This document shows positions 1-7,198 of a stretch of 11,182 nucleotides of DNA, in pieces. How positions within the stretch are numbered: the stretch's first letter is position 1; each line of letters starts with the position of its first letter. The DNA is taken from NCBI GenBank assembly GCA_020425835.1, contig JAGQRC010000050.1, positions 1 to 11,182 on the forward strand, written 5' to 3'. This stretch comes from Planctomycetota bacterium. GTDB lineage: Bacteria > Planctomycetota > UBA8108 > UBA1146 > JAJFFE01. Below the pieces are notes generated by a model. It was given only the letters and a program-made list of their open reading frames with translations, ran no database searches and was not told the DNA's origin. Made by a program: the position numbers and the translations under genes.

Positions 1-111
1 CGACGAGCGGTGGCCACTGCAACCAGGATCATCCAATGTCTTTCGGCTTGTGGTGACCGGGGAGTGTGTTTCAATTCGCGTCTCTCGAAATCCCGCTCCG
101 GAGGTCGTGCC

Positions 112-678
112 ATGAACCGTTCCGCCGCCATCCTCGTCTACCTGATCATCGCTGGAGGGGCGATCGCGCTCGACCTCTGGTCGAAGGTCGAGGTGTTCGA
201 CTACCTCGGCGCGGAAATCGTCCACTCGGAGGCGGACGGAAAGCCCCTCCTCAGCCCGGGTCGCGAGGTCCCGGTGATCGACGGCTACTTCAACCTGGAA
301 GCGGCGATCAACCTCGGGGCGTTCTCGGGCTGGTTCTACGGCATGCGCACCCTCCTCCTGGGCGTCTCCTGTCTCTGGGTGGTCGGCACCCTCGCCTTCG
401 TCGTCCTTCGTCCCCGCCACGAGCGCCTCCTGGTCGTCGCGCTCGCCCTGACCGCCGGAGGCGCGTTCGGCAATCTCTGGGATCGCTACTTCCATCACGC
501 CGTCCGAGACTTCGTGAAGTGGTACGTCGTCGTCGACGGGGAACCGTGGGTCTGGCCGAACTTCAACATCGCCGACTCCTGCATCTGTGTCGGCGTCGGG
601 CTGATTCTGCTGCGCGAGCTCCTCGTCTCCCGAGCCCAGAAGCGGGCCAGGAAGGAGCCGGCCACAGCGGATGCTTGA
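112..678 (+). CDS. lspA: Signal peptidase II (lipoprotein signal peptidase)
   Basis: Inner-membrane aspartyl protease that removes the signal peptide from prolipoproteins after diacylglyceryl transfer to the +1 cysteine. The predicted 188-residue protein has the family motifs in order: D21-x-x-S-K25 at the end of the first membrane helix, N67-x-G-A-F71 with S72-G73, G120-N-x-x-D-R125, then the two catalytic aspartates in R132-D-F134 and N152-I-A-D155. About four hydrophobic segments are visible (roughly 5-22, 80-100, 106-122 and 155-175). It is longer than the usual ~160 residues because of extra periplasmic sequence at about 32-57 and 138-149. The reading frame is open back to base 10, but the ATG at 112 is chosen: GGAGG at 100-104 sits 7 bases before it and it opens directly into the first helix. 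The C-terminal tail is basic (residues ~177-184). Nothing recognisable was seen in bases 1-111. Family assignment is secure from the paired catalytic aspartates. Confidence 0.95.
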   Translation: MNRSAAILVYLIIAGGAIALDLWSKVEVFDYLGAEIVHSEADGKPLLSPGREVPVIDGYFNLEAAINLGAFSGWFYGMRTLLLGVSCLWVVGTLAFVVLRPRHERLLVVALALTAGGAFGNLWDRYFHHAVRDFVKWYVVVDGEPWVWPNFNIADSCICVGVGLILLRELLVSRAQKRARKEPATADA

Positions 679-720
679 CGTCCCATCTGGTCCCCGGCGG
701 CCAGACTTCCGCGGAGAGAC

Positions 721-737
721 GACTCGGCGACCGAGTC
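721..737. terminator. Hairpin between convergent lspA and glycosyltransferase genes
   Basis: GACTCGG (721-727) and CCGAGTC (731-737) form a perfect 7-base-pair stem with a 3-base loop. It lies in the 88-base space between the convergent stop codons of lspA (678) and the glycosyltransferase (767), so it could end transcription from both sides. No T-tract follows on either strand, so it is not a classical intrinsic terminator. Position is the main support. Confidence 0.4.
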
Positions 738-766
738 TCACGCGTCGATGCGCGTCCATCTGAACT

Positions 767-2152
767 TCACCGCGTCGAATTCAAGGTGGTCCGACCCTCT
801 TCCTCGTCGGTTCGACGTCCGAGGATGCCTCGCCACAGCAGGATCAATGCTGGGAGCGCCCACTCGAACGGACGAACCCACGGTGACTCGGTCCATTTCG
901 CGTGCGCCCACCACTCGAGGTGAATCTCGTAGGCGAAGAGAACGGTGGACGCCAGGACCACTCCGGCGAGGCTGCCCTCCATTGCGGCGAACGGGAGCAG
1001 CCAGAGCACGTACCAAGGGTGGAGGGTCGGCGTGAGCAGGACGAAGCCCAGCGCCATCACCAACGCGACGCGAACGGGATTGTGCCCGCGCCAAGCCACA
1101 CCGAGACAGAGAACGACCCACGCGCCTTGCAGCACCCGTCGCCAGAGCTGAGTGCTCTGGAGGAGGCGGTTCTCCGGCTGCAGACCGAGGAGATCTCCGA
1201 GCGGACGGAAGATCACGTCGTTGAAGTACCAGCCCTCGGCGTAGGTCCGCAGGCCCGCGCTCGCGCGCTCGATGTCGACGCCGAGGAAGGGAACGGCCGT
1301 CAGGGCGGCAACGCCAATCGATGCGCTCGCCCACTTCCAACCGACGCGACGAGCGAGATACGGGAGATAACCGAACGGCAGCAACTTCGCGGCGCCTCCG
1401 AGCCCGATCGAGAGCGCGGCGATCCACCGTCGCTGGGTCACCACCGCAGCGACTCCGGTGGCGAAGAACGACACGGCGATCGCCTCGGTGTGCGCGCTCC
1501 ACGCGCTCTCGATCACCGGAAGCGGATGCCACAAGTACAATGCGACCCAGCGGGGATCGCGACCTCGCCGCATCGAGACGCGGAGGATGGCGAATGCCGT
1601 CAGGAGGTCCGCCAACAACAGCAGCCCTCGCCAGCCGACCAACCCGGACTTCGTGCTGGCGACGCCGCGAAACACCAGCTCGAGGAGGGGGGGATAGATC
1701 GTCGGGATCTCCGGGTGGTTGACGCGATCTCGGACACGATCGGCCGCAGCCCGGTCCGCCTCGACCCCGTCGAGTCGCGGGTCGTTCGGTGCGATGCCGT
1801 ACGGATCGAAACCCGCGGATTGAACGCGCCCGTCCCAGAGATACCGGTAGACGTCGTCGGAGAACACGGGAGGGCTGGCGAGGAACGGGACTCGGATCGC
1901 GACGCCGACCGAGAAGATGAAGAGCAACCACCGGCGCTGGAGCGGGCGCCCCCGATCCTCCCGACGTCGCCGACAGAGGAGAAGCGCCGGAGCGATCCCC
2001 AGGGGGAGGACGGAGACCAAGACACTCGTGGGAAGCCGCCACGTCGCGCCGCTCGGCTCGATCGCTTCCGGAACGCCGAACGATGCCAGCATCGCGTAGA
2101 ACGCGATCGCCGACAGACCGAGGAGAATGTCGACGAGTGCGCTACGTCGCAC
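767..2152 (-). CDS. GT-C superfamily membrane glycosyltransferase (GT87/MptB-like)
   Basis: Predicted integral-membrane glycosyltransferase of 461 residues that would use a polyprenyl-phosphate sugar donor on the periplasmic side of the inner membrane. The signature is the first periplasmic loop after a hydrophobic helix: S98-D-D100 (the acidic pair typical of GT-C catalytic loops), Y102-R-Y-L-W-D-G-R109, then F115-D-P-Y118 and A121-P122, followed by an IYPP motif. This pattern is shared by DUF2029/GT87 proteins and actinobacterial MptA/MptB mannosyltransferases. A late HPWYVLWLLPF segment is also typical. About ten hydrophobic stretches are visible. The start is GTG at 2152, with GGAG (plus-strand CTCC, 2160-2163) 7 bases upstream. 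It overlaps the end of the hydantoinase-like gene by 11 bases, suggesting translational coupling. The hydrophilic C-terminus (GRRTDEEEGRTTLNSTR) is presumably cytoplasmic. Sugar and acceptor cannot be read from the sequence, and no cell-wall or glycan gene cluster surrounds it. Confidence 0.8.
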   Translation of the reverse strand: MRRSALVDILLGLSAIAFYAMLASFGVPEAIEPSGATWRLPTSVLVSVLPLGIAPALLLCRRRREDRGRPLQRRWLLFIFSVGVAIRVPFLASPPVFSDDVYRYLWDGRVQSAGFDPYGIAPNDPRLDGVEADRAAADRVRDRVNHPEIPTIYPPLLELVFRGVASTKSGLVGWRGLLLLADLLTAFAILRVSMRRGRDPRWVALYLWHPLPVIESAWSAHTEAIAVSFFATGVAAVVTQRRWIAALSIGLGGAAKLLPFGYLPYLARRVGWKWASASIGVAALTAVPFLGVDIERASAGLRTYAEGWYFNDVIFRPLGDLLGLQPENRLLQSTQLWRRVLQGAWVVLCLGVAWRGHNPVRVALVMALGFVLLTPTLHPWYVLWLLPFAAMEGSLAGVVLASTVLFAYEIHLEWWAHAKWTESPWVRPFEWALPALILLWRGILGRRTDEEEGRTTLNSTR

Positions 2153-4171
2153 GCCCGGTCTCCGGGCTCAAGATCAGGCATCCATCCGGCGCGACGCGAT
2201 ACCGAGTGCCCTCCGGCACCCATGTCGTACTCGACAACTCCGAGATGATCACCGGGCCCCGCCCCTCCTCGCCGGGCGAGAGTGACCCTCGCCAGCGCCG
2301 CTCGACCTCGCTCCGTTCTCCGCGCGATGACCAAACCGGAACGCGATCGGATCCTTCGTTCGCGGGCTGGTCCGCAGCAGCGCGGGTGGCGATGAGAGCG
2401 GCCGCCGCGCGCTCGTCCCGACCGAGCGGGGACAAGAGCTCGAGACGCGATCGCACGGCGGTCAGCTCGACGGGCCGGGTGTCGTCGACACTTCCATACC
2501 GCACTCGATACGCCTCGAAGAAGCGCCGTCGAACTGCAGAGGCATCCTCTGCGAGCCAGCGAATGTCGAGCTCGTGCGATTGACCCAGGAATCGCATGGA
2601 CAGCTCTCGATGAGTGTCGACCGCGTTCGACTCTCCGCCGCGCGCCCGCGAAAGCGCTTCGAGGCGCCTCCGCCCTGGTTGCTCGAGCTCGATGATCCGC
2701 TCACGGAGACTCTCGAGAAGCGTGTCGTCGAGCAGAGCGAGCACGGTCGCTGCAGCGGACTCGACGACCGGCGCGATCAGCATTCCCAGGGCGCAGAACA
2801 CGCCCGGATCCCGGGGGACGATCACTTCGCGCATCCCGAGCTCCTGAGCCAGCGACACCGCGTGCAAGCCGCCGGCGCCGCCGAACGGCAACAGTGCGAG
2901 CTCCCTCGGATCGATCCCACGCTCCTGAGTGATGCGCCGCAGCGCGCGCGCCATCTCCGCTTCGACGACTTGGATCACGCCGGCAGCCGCCGCGTGCGCG
3001 CTCACACCGATTCGCGCTCCGAGTTCCCGGAACGCTTCGTCCAAAGTTTCGACCGAGAGCGCGAGTTCGCCCCCGAGTTTCGAGTCCGCGGGCAACCGAC
3101 CGAGGAAGACGTGCGCGTCGGTCACGGTCGCCACGGTTCCGCCATGCCCGTAGCAGATCGGGCCGGGTCGCGCACCGGAACTCTGGGGCCCGACTCGCAA
3201 CGCGAGTCCCGCATCGATCCACGCTCGCGAACCGCCGCCTGCCCCGACGGTGTGGACGTCCACGACGGGAATCCCGATCGGCAGCTCGCGGATCGTCATT
3301 CGGTGCGTCCGAGTCCAGCCGGATCGCGGGACGAGGCAGACGTCCGTCGACGTTCCGCCCATGTCGAAGGTCACCAGGTCTCGATCGTGGGAGCGCGCCA
3401 GCGTGCGTGCCGCGACGACCCCTCCGGCGGGTCCCGACAACACGGTCCGGACCGCGCGACCTCGGATCTGCTCCGCCGGGAACACTCCACCACCCGACTC
3501 CATGACGAAGAGGGGCGCCGGCGCGATGCCCGCGGAGAGCTTCCCGAGGTAGCGCTCCATGATCGGAGCGACCGCGCCGCTCATCACGGCGGTGGAGAAG
3601 CGCTCGTACTCTCGCGTCTCGGGCAGCACGTCGTGCGAGGCGATGACCGGCACATCGAGGGAGGAGAGCGCTTCGACCAGCCTCCGTTCGTGGAGGTCGT
3701 TCTCGGTCGCGAAGAGACACCCCACCACGACGGCCTCCGGATCGATGGCGCGGACCGTCTCGAGGACTCTTCGGACTTCCTCATCGGTGAGCGGCTCGAC
3801 CACGACGCCCCCGGGGCCGATCCGCTCACGAACCTCGACCCGGAGATCGGCCGGAACGAGCGGCTTCGGGCGCTGGTCCTCGAACGCGTAGATCCTCGAC
3901 CGATCCTGACGGCCGATCTCGAGAACGTCGCCAAAGCCCTGCGTCGTGACGAGCACCGTCCGCGCGACCCGGTCCTCGAGAATCGCATTGGTCGCGACGG
4001 TCGAGCCGTGCACCACGGTCGAGCCCGCGCGATCGAGCGCCAACGCATCGATCGCCTCGATGATGACACGACCGGGATCATCCTTGGTCGACGGGAGCTT
4101 CCGGACGGTGATGCGGTCCCCATCCACGAGGACGAAGTCGTCCCACCGGTGTCGACGCCGAGCCAAGCCAT
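2142..4171 (-). CDS. hyuA: HyuA-type hydantoinase/oxoprolinase ATPase subunit, N-terminal frameshift
   Basis: Member of the hydantoinase A / 5-oxoprolinase / acetone carboxylase-beta family, which uses ATP to activate cyclic amides or carbonyl substrates. The main open frame runs from GTG 4181 and encodes 679 residues. In that numbering it carries VHGSTVATNAILE (57-69), SGPAGGVV (249-256), the second phosphate-binding motif FDMGGTSTDV (272-281), DVHTVGAGGGSRAWID (308-323) and a late GGAGGLHAVSLAQELG segment, all family hallmarks. The first phosphate motif, expected as DTGGTFTD, is not in this frame. In the next frame an ATG at 4171 reads MAWLGVDTGGT, then the frame must shift at about 4139/4140 to continue as DFVLVDGDRIT. 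ATG 4171 is therefore taken as the ancestral start; GGGGAG lies 11 bases upstream. As written, the gene either makes a protein lacking the first ATP motif or reflects a sequence error. The usual HyuB partner is not in the window; the next gene is a glycosyltransferase. The substrate is unknown. Confidence 0.85.
4136..4145 (-). other. Frameshift site in the first ATP-binding motif of hyuA
   Basis: Read on the minus strand, the sequence is ATG GCT TGG CTC GGC GTC GAC ACC GGT GGG AC, then GAC TTC GTC. A normal family member encodes D-T-G-G-T-F-T-D-F here. The observed text joins the T codon to the second D codon, with F, T and one further base missing: an apparent 7-base loss between two GAC triplets (plus-strand GTC at 4137-4139 and 4140-4142). 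Both flanks match the family perfectly but lie in different frames. It may be a real mutation, an assembly error, or (least likely) a recoding site; no slippery run or hairpin was seen. Confidence 0.75.
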
Positions 4172-4289
4172 TGGAGCTCACGCTCCCCGAAAGGACTCAT
4201 CTCGCGGTCGATCATGGTGGGCGCGCCGCGGATGCAGGTCAATGGCGGCGAGACCCGAACTCGAGACGGCCGACGGCGCAGGCCGCACG

Positions 4290-4295
4290 TTGACA
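4290..4295 (+). promoter_or_regulatory. Possible -35 box for the 4325 gene
   Basis: TTGACA, a perfect sigma-70 -35 hexamer, lies in the 153-base space between the divergent hyuA and the carboxypeptidase-regulatory-like protein gene. At 17 bases the matching -10 position is TAGGAG (3 of 6 matches), which overlaps the ribosome binding site AGGAG (4314-4318). A promoter with that geometry would start transcripts near the ATG, which conflicts with using that site for translation. It is an isolated match in GC-rich DNA and is held as weak. Confidence 0.2.
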
Positions 4296-4324
4296 CTCGT
4301 CGCCTCCAACCGTAGGAGAGACGA

Positions 4325-5689
4325 ATGCGCAAGACTCTGGTTCTCCTCGGCATTCTCGGCATCGGGATCCTGGTCGTCTGGGCGATCGGACGTCGCTCGC
4401 AACCGCGTGTGACCACCGATCCCTCCCTCGTGCGCTATCGCGGGGTGGTCGTCGACGAGCTCGGTCGCCCCGTTCCCGCGGCGTGGATCGAGCTGGAGCC
4501 CTCTGCGGGCGCGACGTCACCGCGGGCGACCCGCAGCGCCCGCGACGGCAGTTTCTCCCTGGAGATCCCCGACCTTCTCGATCCGCGCGTGTCGATCGCC
4601 AAGCCCACGTACGTCACCGAGAGTTGGACCCTGATTCCGCCGGACGCGACCGACACGACCTCGCCTTCGTATCCCCTCACGCAGGGTGCGAGCTTCACCG
4701 GTCGGGTCGTCGACGCCGACCGACGGCCGGTGCCGCAGTCGGAGATCGAAGTCCGCGCGACCTTCGGCGACGTGGTCACGGCGCGGACCGATCCGGAGGG
4801 TCGATTCGACGTCACCGTTCCCGCCGAACGTGCGGTCCTCCTCACGGCGCGATCGGAGCGACTCGTCGATCACCACGGTCTGACGATCGTCCCACCCCGT
4901 GGGGCGTCCATCCCCGATGTCGTGCTCCTCCGGGGGGGTGCACTCCGCGTCCTGGTCTTCGATCTCGAGAGACCGCTCGCAGGAGCTCTCGTCACCGTGG
5001 AGACCGATGCGGGCGATCGAGAGACCGCGATGACCAGCGATTCCGGAGTCGCGTTGATCCCTGGTCTCGGCGGCCGGCGCGCCCGGCTGATCGTGACGCG
5101 AGTCGGCTACGCCGGCCGAGTCGACGAAACGGATGCGCCGGGCGAGGACGAGGTGCGGGAGACGACGGTGCGACTCGATCGCGGAGTCGACCTGTCTCTC
5201 GATCTCCGCGGGCTCGCACCTCCGGCGCAAGCGACGGTTCGCGTCCGACGCGGCAGTTTCGACCTCGTGGAACTGCACCCGGGAGCCGGGGGCTCCCTTC
5301 CCGCACACTTCGCGATCGGAGACAAGTACGAGCTCGAGATCGCGACGACGGGTTATCCGCGGTGTCGCGTGGAGCACCGGGTGGAGCAGGCGGGCGAGCG
5401 TATCGTGGTCGAGCTCCCGCGCGGGGCGCGGATCTCCGGCCGCGTTCGAACCGGGTCGGGTCGCATCGGGGCACGGGCAATGTTCACCGTCTCGCGAGGC
5501 GATCGACCGGGCATCGGCACCGAAACGCGAGGCCGAGTGATCGTCGACGGTCGGTTCCGTACTGCGCTGTTGGCACCGGGGACCGTGCATCTGCGCATCG
5601 TCGGGTCGGAGGGCGGAAGTCTCCACCGGGAGGTCGAACTCCAGCCGGGCCGAGACATCGACCTGGGCGAGCTGACACTCGAGCCGTGA
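4325..5689 (+). CDS. Membrane-anchored protein with carboxypeptidase-regulatory-like repeats
   Basis: The predicted 454-residue protein has one N-terminal hydrophobic helix (about 4-21) after a short MRK start. There is no lipobox cysteine or clear cleavage site, so it probably stays anchored with the rest outside the cytoplasm. The remainder is beta-rich and built of carboxypeptidase-regulatory-like (PF13620/CnaB-like) sandwiches. Repeat one has GVVVDELGRPVPAAWIEL with DGSFSLEIP (about 40-82). Repeat two has GRVVDADRRPVPQSEIEV with DPEGRFDVTVP (about 126-166). More divergent copies occur at about 203-265 (RVLVFDLERPLAGALVTV) and from about 366 to the end (GARISGRVRTGSG, DGRFRTALL). No protease or other catalytic domain is visible. 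AGGAG at 4314-4318 lies 6 bases before the ATG. Such proteins are common surface or envelope structural modules in several environmental phyla. No function beyond an extracytoplasmic scaffold or binding role can be assigned. It diverges from hyuA and converges on the zinc-ribbon gene with only 22 bases between stops. Confidence 0.75.
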   Translation: MRKTLVLLGILGIGILVVWAIGRRSQPRVTTDPSLVRYRGVVVDELGRPVPAAWIELEPSAGATSPRATRSARDGSFSLEIPDLLDPRVSIAKPTYVTESWTLIPPDATDTTSPSYPLTQGASFTGRVVDADRRPVPQSEIEVRATFGDVVTARTDPEGRFDVTVPAERAVLLTARSERLVDHHGLTIVPPRGASIPDVVLLRGGALRVLVFDLERPLAGALVTVETDAGDRETAMTSDSGVALIPGLGGRRARLIVTRVGYAGRVDETDAPGEDEVRETTVRLDRGVDLSLDLRGLAPPAQATVRVRRGSFDLVELHPGAGGSLPAHFAIGDKYELEIATTGYPRCRVEHRVEQAGERIVVELPRGARISGRVRTGSGRIGARAMFTVSRGDRPGIGTETRGRVIVDGRFRTALLAPGTVHLRIVGSEGGSLHREVELQPGRDIDLGELTLEP

Positions 5690-5711
5690 GGGCAAGGCCG
5701 AGGGGATCGGG

Positions 5712-6608
5712 TCAGCGTCTCTTGAACAGCCCCCCGATGAACTCGATCACACTCTCGAGAATCTCGGCGCCGCTCGGGCCGATGTCGCGACGGGGCTCGA
5801 ACCCCTCGATGAGCACCGAGCCGGACATGTCGGGAGCACTGCTCGCCGCCCGCTTCGCCGCTGCCTCGGCGCGGCGACGCGCTTGATCGAGCTGGCGCGT
5901 TCGGGACCGGTCGAGACCTCCCGACGAAACGAAGGCGAGGATCTGCTCCAGCTCGAACGCATCGAACCAGTAGCCGTGCCCCTTGCACCAGTCGATGATG
6001 ACGCCCGAGATTTCCGCGAAGTTCTTGCGGTTCATCAGTTGTTGGCAGACCGGGCAGGGAACGTAGCGCACCTGGTCGATCTCGGGCAGCGAGCCGGAGA
6101 GATCGTGCTTCGACTGCGCGACGATCGCCGCACCGACCGCTTCACGGTCGCGCTCCTGGACGATGCCTTCGAAGAACTCGTCGCCGAGCCAGATCCCGCC
6201 GCAGTCGAAACACTCCGCGAACGACCCATGGTGCACGCGGCGCTTCATCATCGGCGTGCGGCAGCGGGGACAGTCGAGTTCGGTCGCTCCGCTGTGGAGT
6301 GTCTCGGCACGAATCGCGACACCGCAGGAGCTGCAGAAACTCGCGCCCTTGAGCATGCGCGAATAGCAGTGGGGACAGATCGGTCCGAGGTTGCGGTCGA
6401 CCGCTGCGACCTCCGAGCCACAGAAGCCGCAGGACTTGGCGTCGTTCTCGAGATGACCTCCACACGATGAACAGTGCGCAATGATCGCCTCGCGCGCCCG
6501 CACGGTCGGCACTCGCAGGTAGATGCCGCAGTGGCAGAGGAACTTGCTGCCGACGGGGAGATCGCCCGCGTCGTACTGATGCCCGCACTCGTTGCACGCG
6601 ATGAGCAC
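5712..6608 (-). CDS. Five-zinc-ribbon protein with TFIIB-like zinc fingers
   Basis: The predicted 298-residue soluble protein is made almost entirely of treble-clef/zinc-ribbon knuckles. Counting from GTG 6608, the pairs are C5/C8 with C25/C27, C46/C49 with C60/C63, C78/C81 with C92/C95, C113/C116 with C133/C136, and C185/C188 with C208/H211. The fourth and fifth units match the zf-TFIIB pattern (CPRC ... CFDCGGIWLGDEFFEGIV, and CPVC ... DWCKGHGYWFDAFELEQIL), in which the second knuckle runs into a G-x-W-[LF]-D helix. An Arg/Ala-rich segment (about 233-255) and a short tail ending GGLFKRR follow. The GTG at 6608 is chosen because GGGAGG (plus-strand 6616-6621) sits 7 bases upstream. The frame extends to a TTG at 6713 but without support. 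The roles of zf-TFIIB proteins in bacteria are largely unknown, and nucleic-acid or protein binding is an inference. It is divergent from the yjbQ unit and may share its control region. Confidence 0.8.
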   Translation of the reverse strand: MLIACNECGHQYDAGDLPVGSKFLCHCGIYLRVPTVRAREAIIAHCSSCGGHLENDAKSCGFCGSEVAAVDRNLGPICPHCYSRMLKGASFCSSCGVAIRAETLHSGATELDCPRCRTPMMKRRVHHGSFAECFDCGGIWLGDEFFEGIVQERDREAVGAAIVAQSKHDLSGSLPEIDQVRYVPCPVCQQLMNRKNFAEISGVIIDWCKGHGYWFDAFELEQILAFVSSGGLDRSRTRQLDQARRRAEAAAKRAASSAPDMSGSVLIEGFEPRRDIGPSGAEILESVIEFIGGLFKRR

Positions 6609-6694
6609 CGCGCCGCCTCCCTTCGCCACCCGGTTCGGAACGAGACTCTCCCCGTCCCGAGTATCCGATGCCCCGCCTCCCTCCCCGAATCGCA

Positions 6695-6707
6695 CGTGAC
6701 AGTCACG
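6695..6707. promoter_or_regulatory. 13-base palindrome over the -35 box, candidate operator
   Basis: CGTGAC-A-GTCACG is a perfect inverted repeat with 6-base arms around one central base. Its left arm plus centre (6696-6701) is the -35 box of the promoter proposed for the yjbQ unit. It also lies 87 bases upstream of the divergent zinc-ribbon start. A repressor binding here would block RNA polymerase, and could affect both directions. No cognate regulator is identifiable in the window. Confidence 0.4.
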
Positions 6708-6724
6708 GCACAAACGCCTATCTT
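6696..6724 (+). promoter_or_regulatory. Sigma-70-type promoter for yjbQ, pseudo-receiver and carbamoyltransferase
   Basis: GTGACA (6696-6701, 5 of 6 matches to TTGACA) and TATCTT (6719-6724, 4 of 6 matches to TATAAT) are separated by exactly 17 bases. Transcription would begin near 6731, leaving a leader of about 54 bases before the GTG start at 6785. It is the best promoter-like pair seen in this intergenic space and lies correctly ahead of a three-gene unit. No experimental support; the consensus may differ in this organism. Confidence 0.4.
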
Positions 6725-6784
6725 GAGTGCACTTGAGACTTCAGTCGCCGACGTTCGGCCGAACACCCAACCCGGGGGGACCGC

Positions 6785-7198
6785 GTGCACGCCGAGACCA
6801 TCGCTGTGGAGACGCCCGGTCGCGGTCTCCACGAGATCACCCATCGTCTCGCCGATGCCGTGAGTCGCTCCGGCATCGATCGGGGCGTCTGTCTGGTGTT
6901 CCTGCGCCACACCAGCGCGAGTCTGTTGATCTCGGAGAACGCCGACCCGACCGCTCGATCAGACCTCGCCGCCTACTTCGATCGCCTCGCGCCCGAGAAC
7001 GATCCCGCCTACACCCACACCTCCGAGGGACCGGACGACATGCCGTCGCATCTCCGTACGGCGTTGACTCACACTTCCGAGATGATTCCCGTCACCGACG
7101 GCCGACTCGATCTCGGAACCTGGCAGGGTCTGTACCTGTTCGAGCACCGGCGACGACCCCACCGGAGGACGATCGCGATCCGCGTCTGGGGCGAGTGA
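6785..7198 (+). CDS. yjbQ: UPF0047/YjbQ family protein (secondary thiamine-phosphate synthase-like)
   Basis: Full-length (137 residues) member of the widely conserved YjbQ/UPF0047 family, a small trimeric enzyme fold. Escherichia coli YjbQ has weak thiamine-phosphate synthase activity, but the physiological reaction is not established. The whole family signature is present: H42-T-S-A-S-L47, S50-E-N-A-D-P55, Y76-x-H78, E81-G-P-D-D-M-P87 with H89, the IPV then GRLDLGTWQG segment (101-115) and E120-H121 with P125-H126. These histidine and acidic residues are the usual putative metal or active-site positions, so the protein looks catalytically intact. The start is GTG at 6785, with a GGGGGGA run (6774-6780) 4 bases upstream. 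The stop codon overlaps the next ATG by one base (TGATG, 7196-7200), so the two genes are probably translationally coupled. It is first in a three-gene plus-strand unit. Confidence 0.92.
   Translation: MHAETIAVETPGRGLHEITHRLADAVSRSGIDRGVCLVFLRHTSASLLISENADPTARSDLAAYFDRLAPENDPAYTHTSEGPDDMPSHLRTALTHTSEMIPVTDGRLDLGTWQGLYLFEHRRRPHRRTIAIRVWGE

Noticed and set aside
48..76. TTGTGG-17-TCAATT as a promoter for lspA
   Set aside because: Only 3 of 6 matches in each box; not distinguishable from chance.
738..2042. Long overlapping frames within the glycosyltransferase region, such as 738-2042 on minus and 902-2248 on plus
   Set aside because: Their products are Arg/Pro/Ser-rich without hydrophobic pattern or family motifs, as expected for shadow frames in GC-rich DNA; the 767-2152 frame has a coherent membrane-protein sequence.
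4136..4145. Programmed ribosomal frameshift as explanation for the hyuA frame break
   Set aside because: No slippery heptamer, internal Shine-Dalgarno spacing or downstream structure was seen, and two residues of a conserved motif would still be missing, so a deletion or sequence error fits better.
2574..4412. 612-residue plus-strand open frame opposite hyuA
   Set aside because: It is antisense to a gene with strong family motifs and its own product is a low-complexity Arg/Asp-rich string with no recognisable domain.
6609..6713. N-terminal extension of the zinc-ribbon protein from TTG 6713, including a CRDCH haem-type CxxCH motif
   Set aside because: The start is a TTG without a ribosome binding site, whereas GTG 6608 has GGGAGG at ideal spacing. 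The CxxCH arises from the palindrome CGTGACAGTCACG read as codons, and there is no signal peptide for cytochrome maturation.
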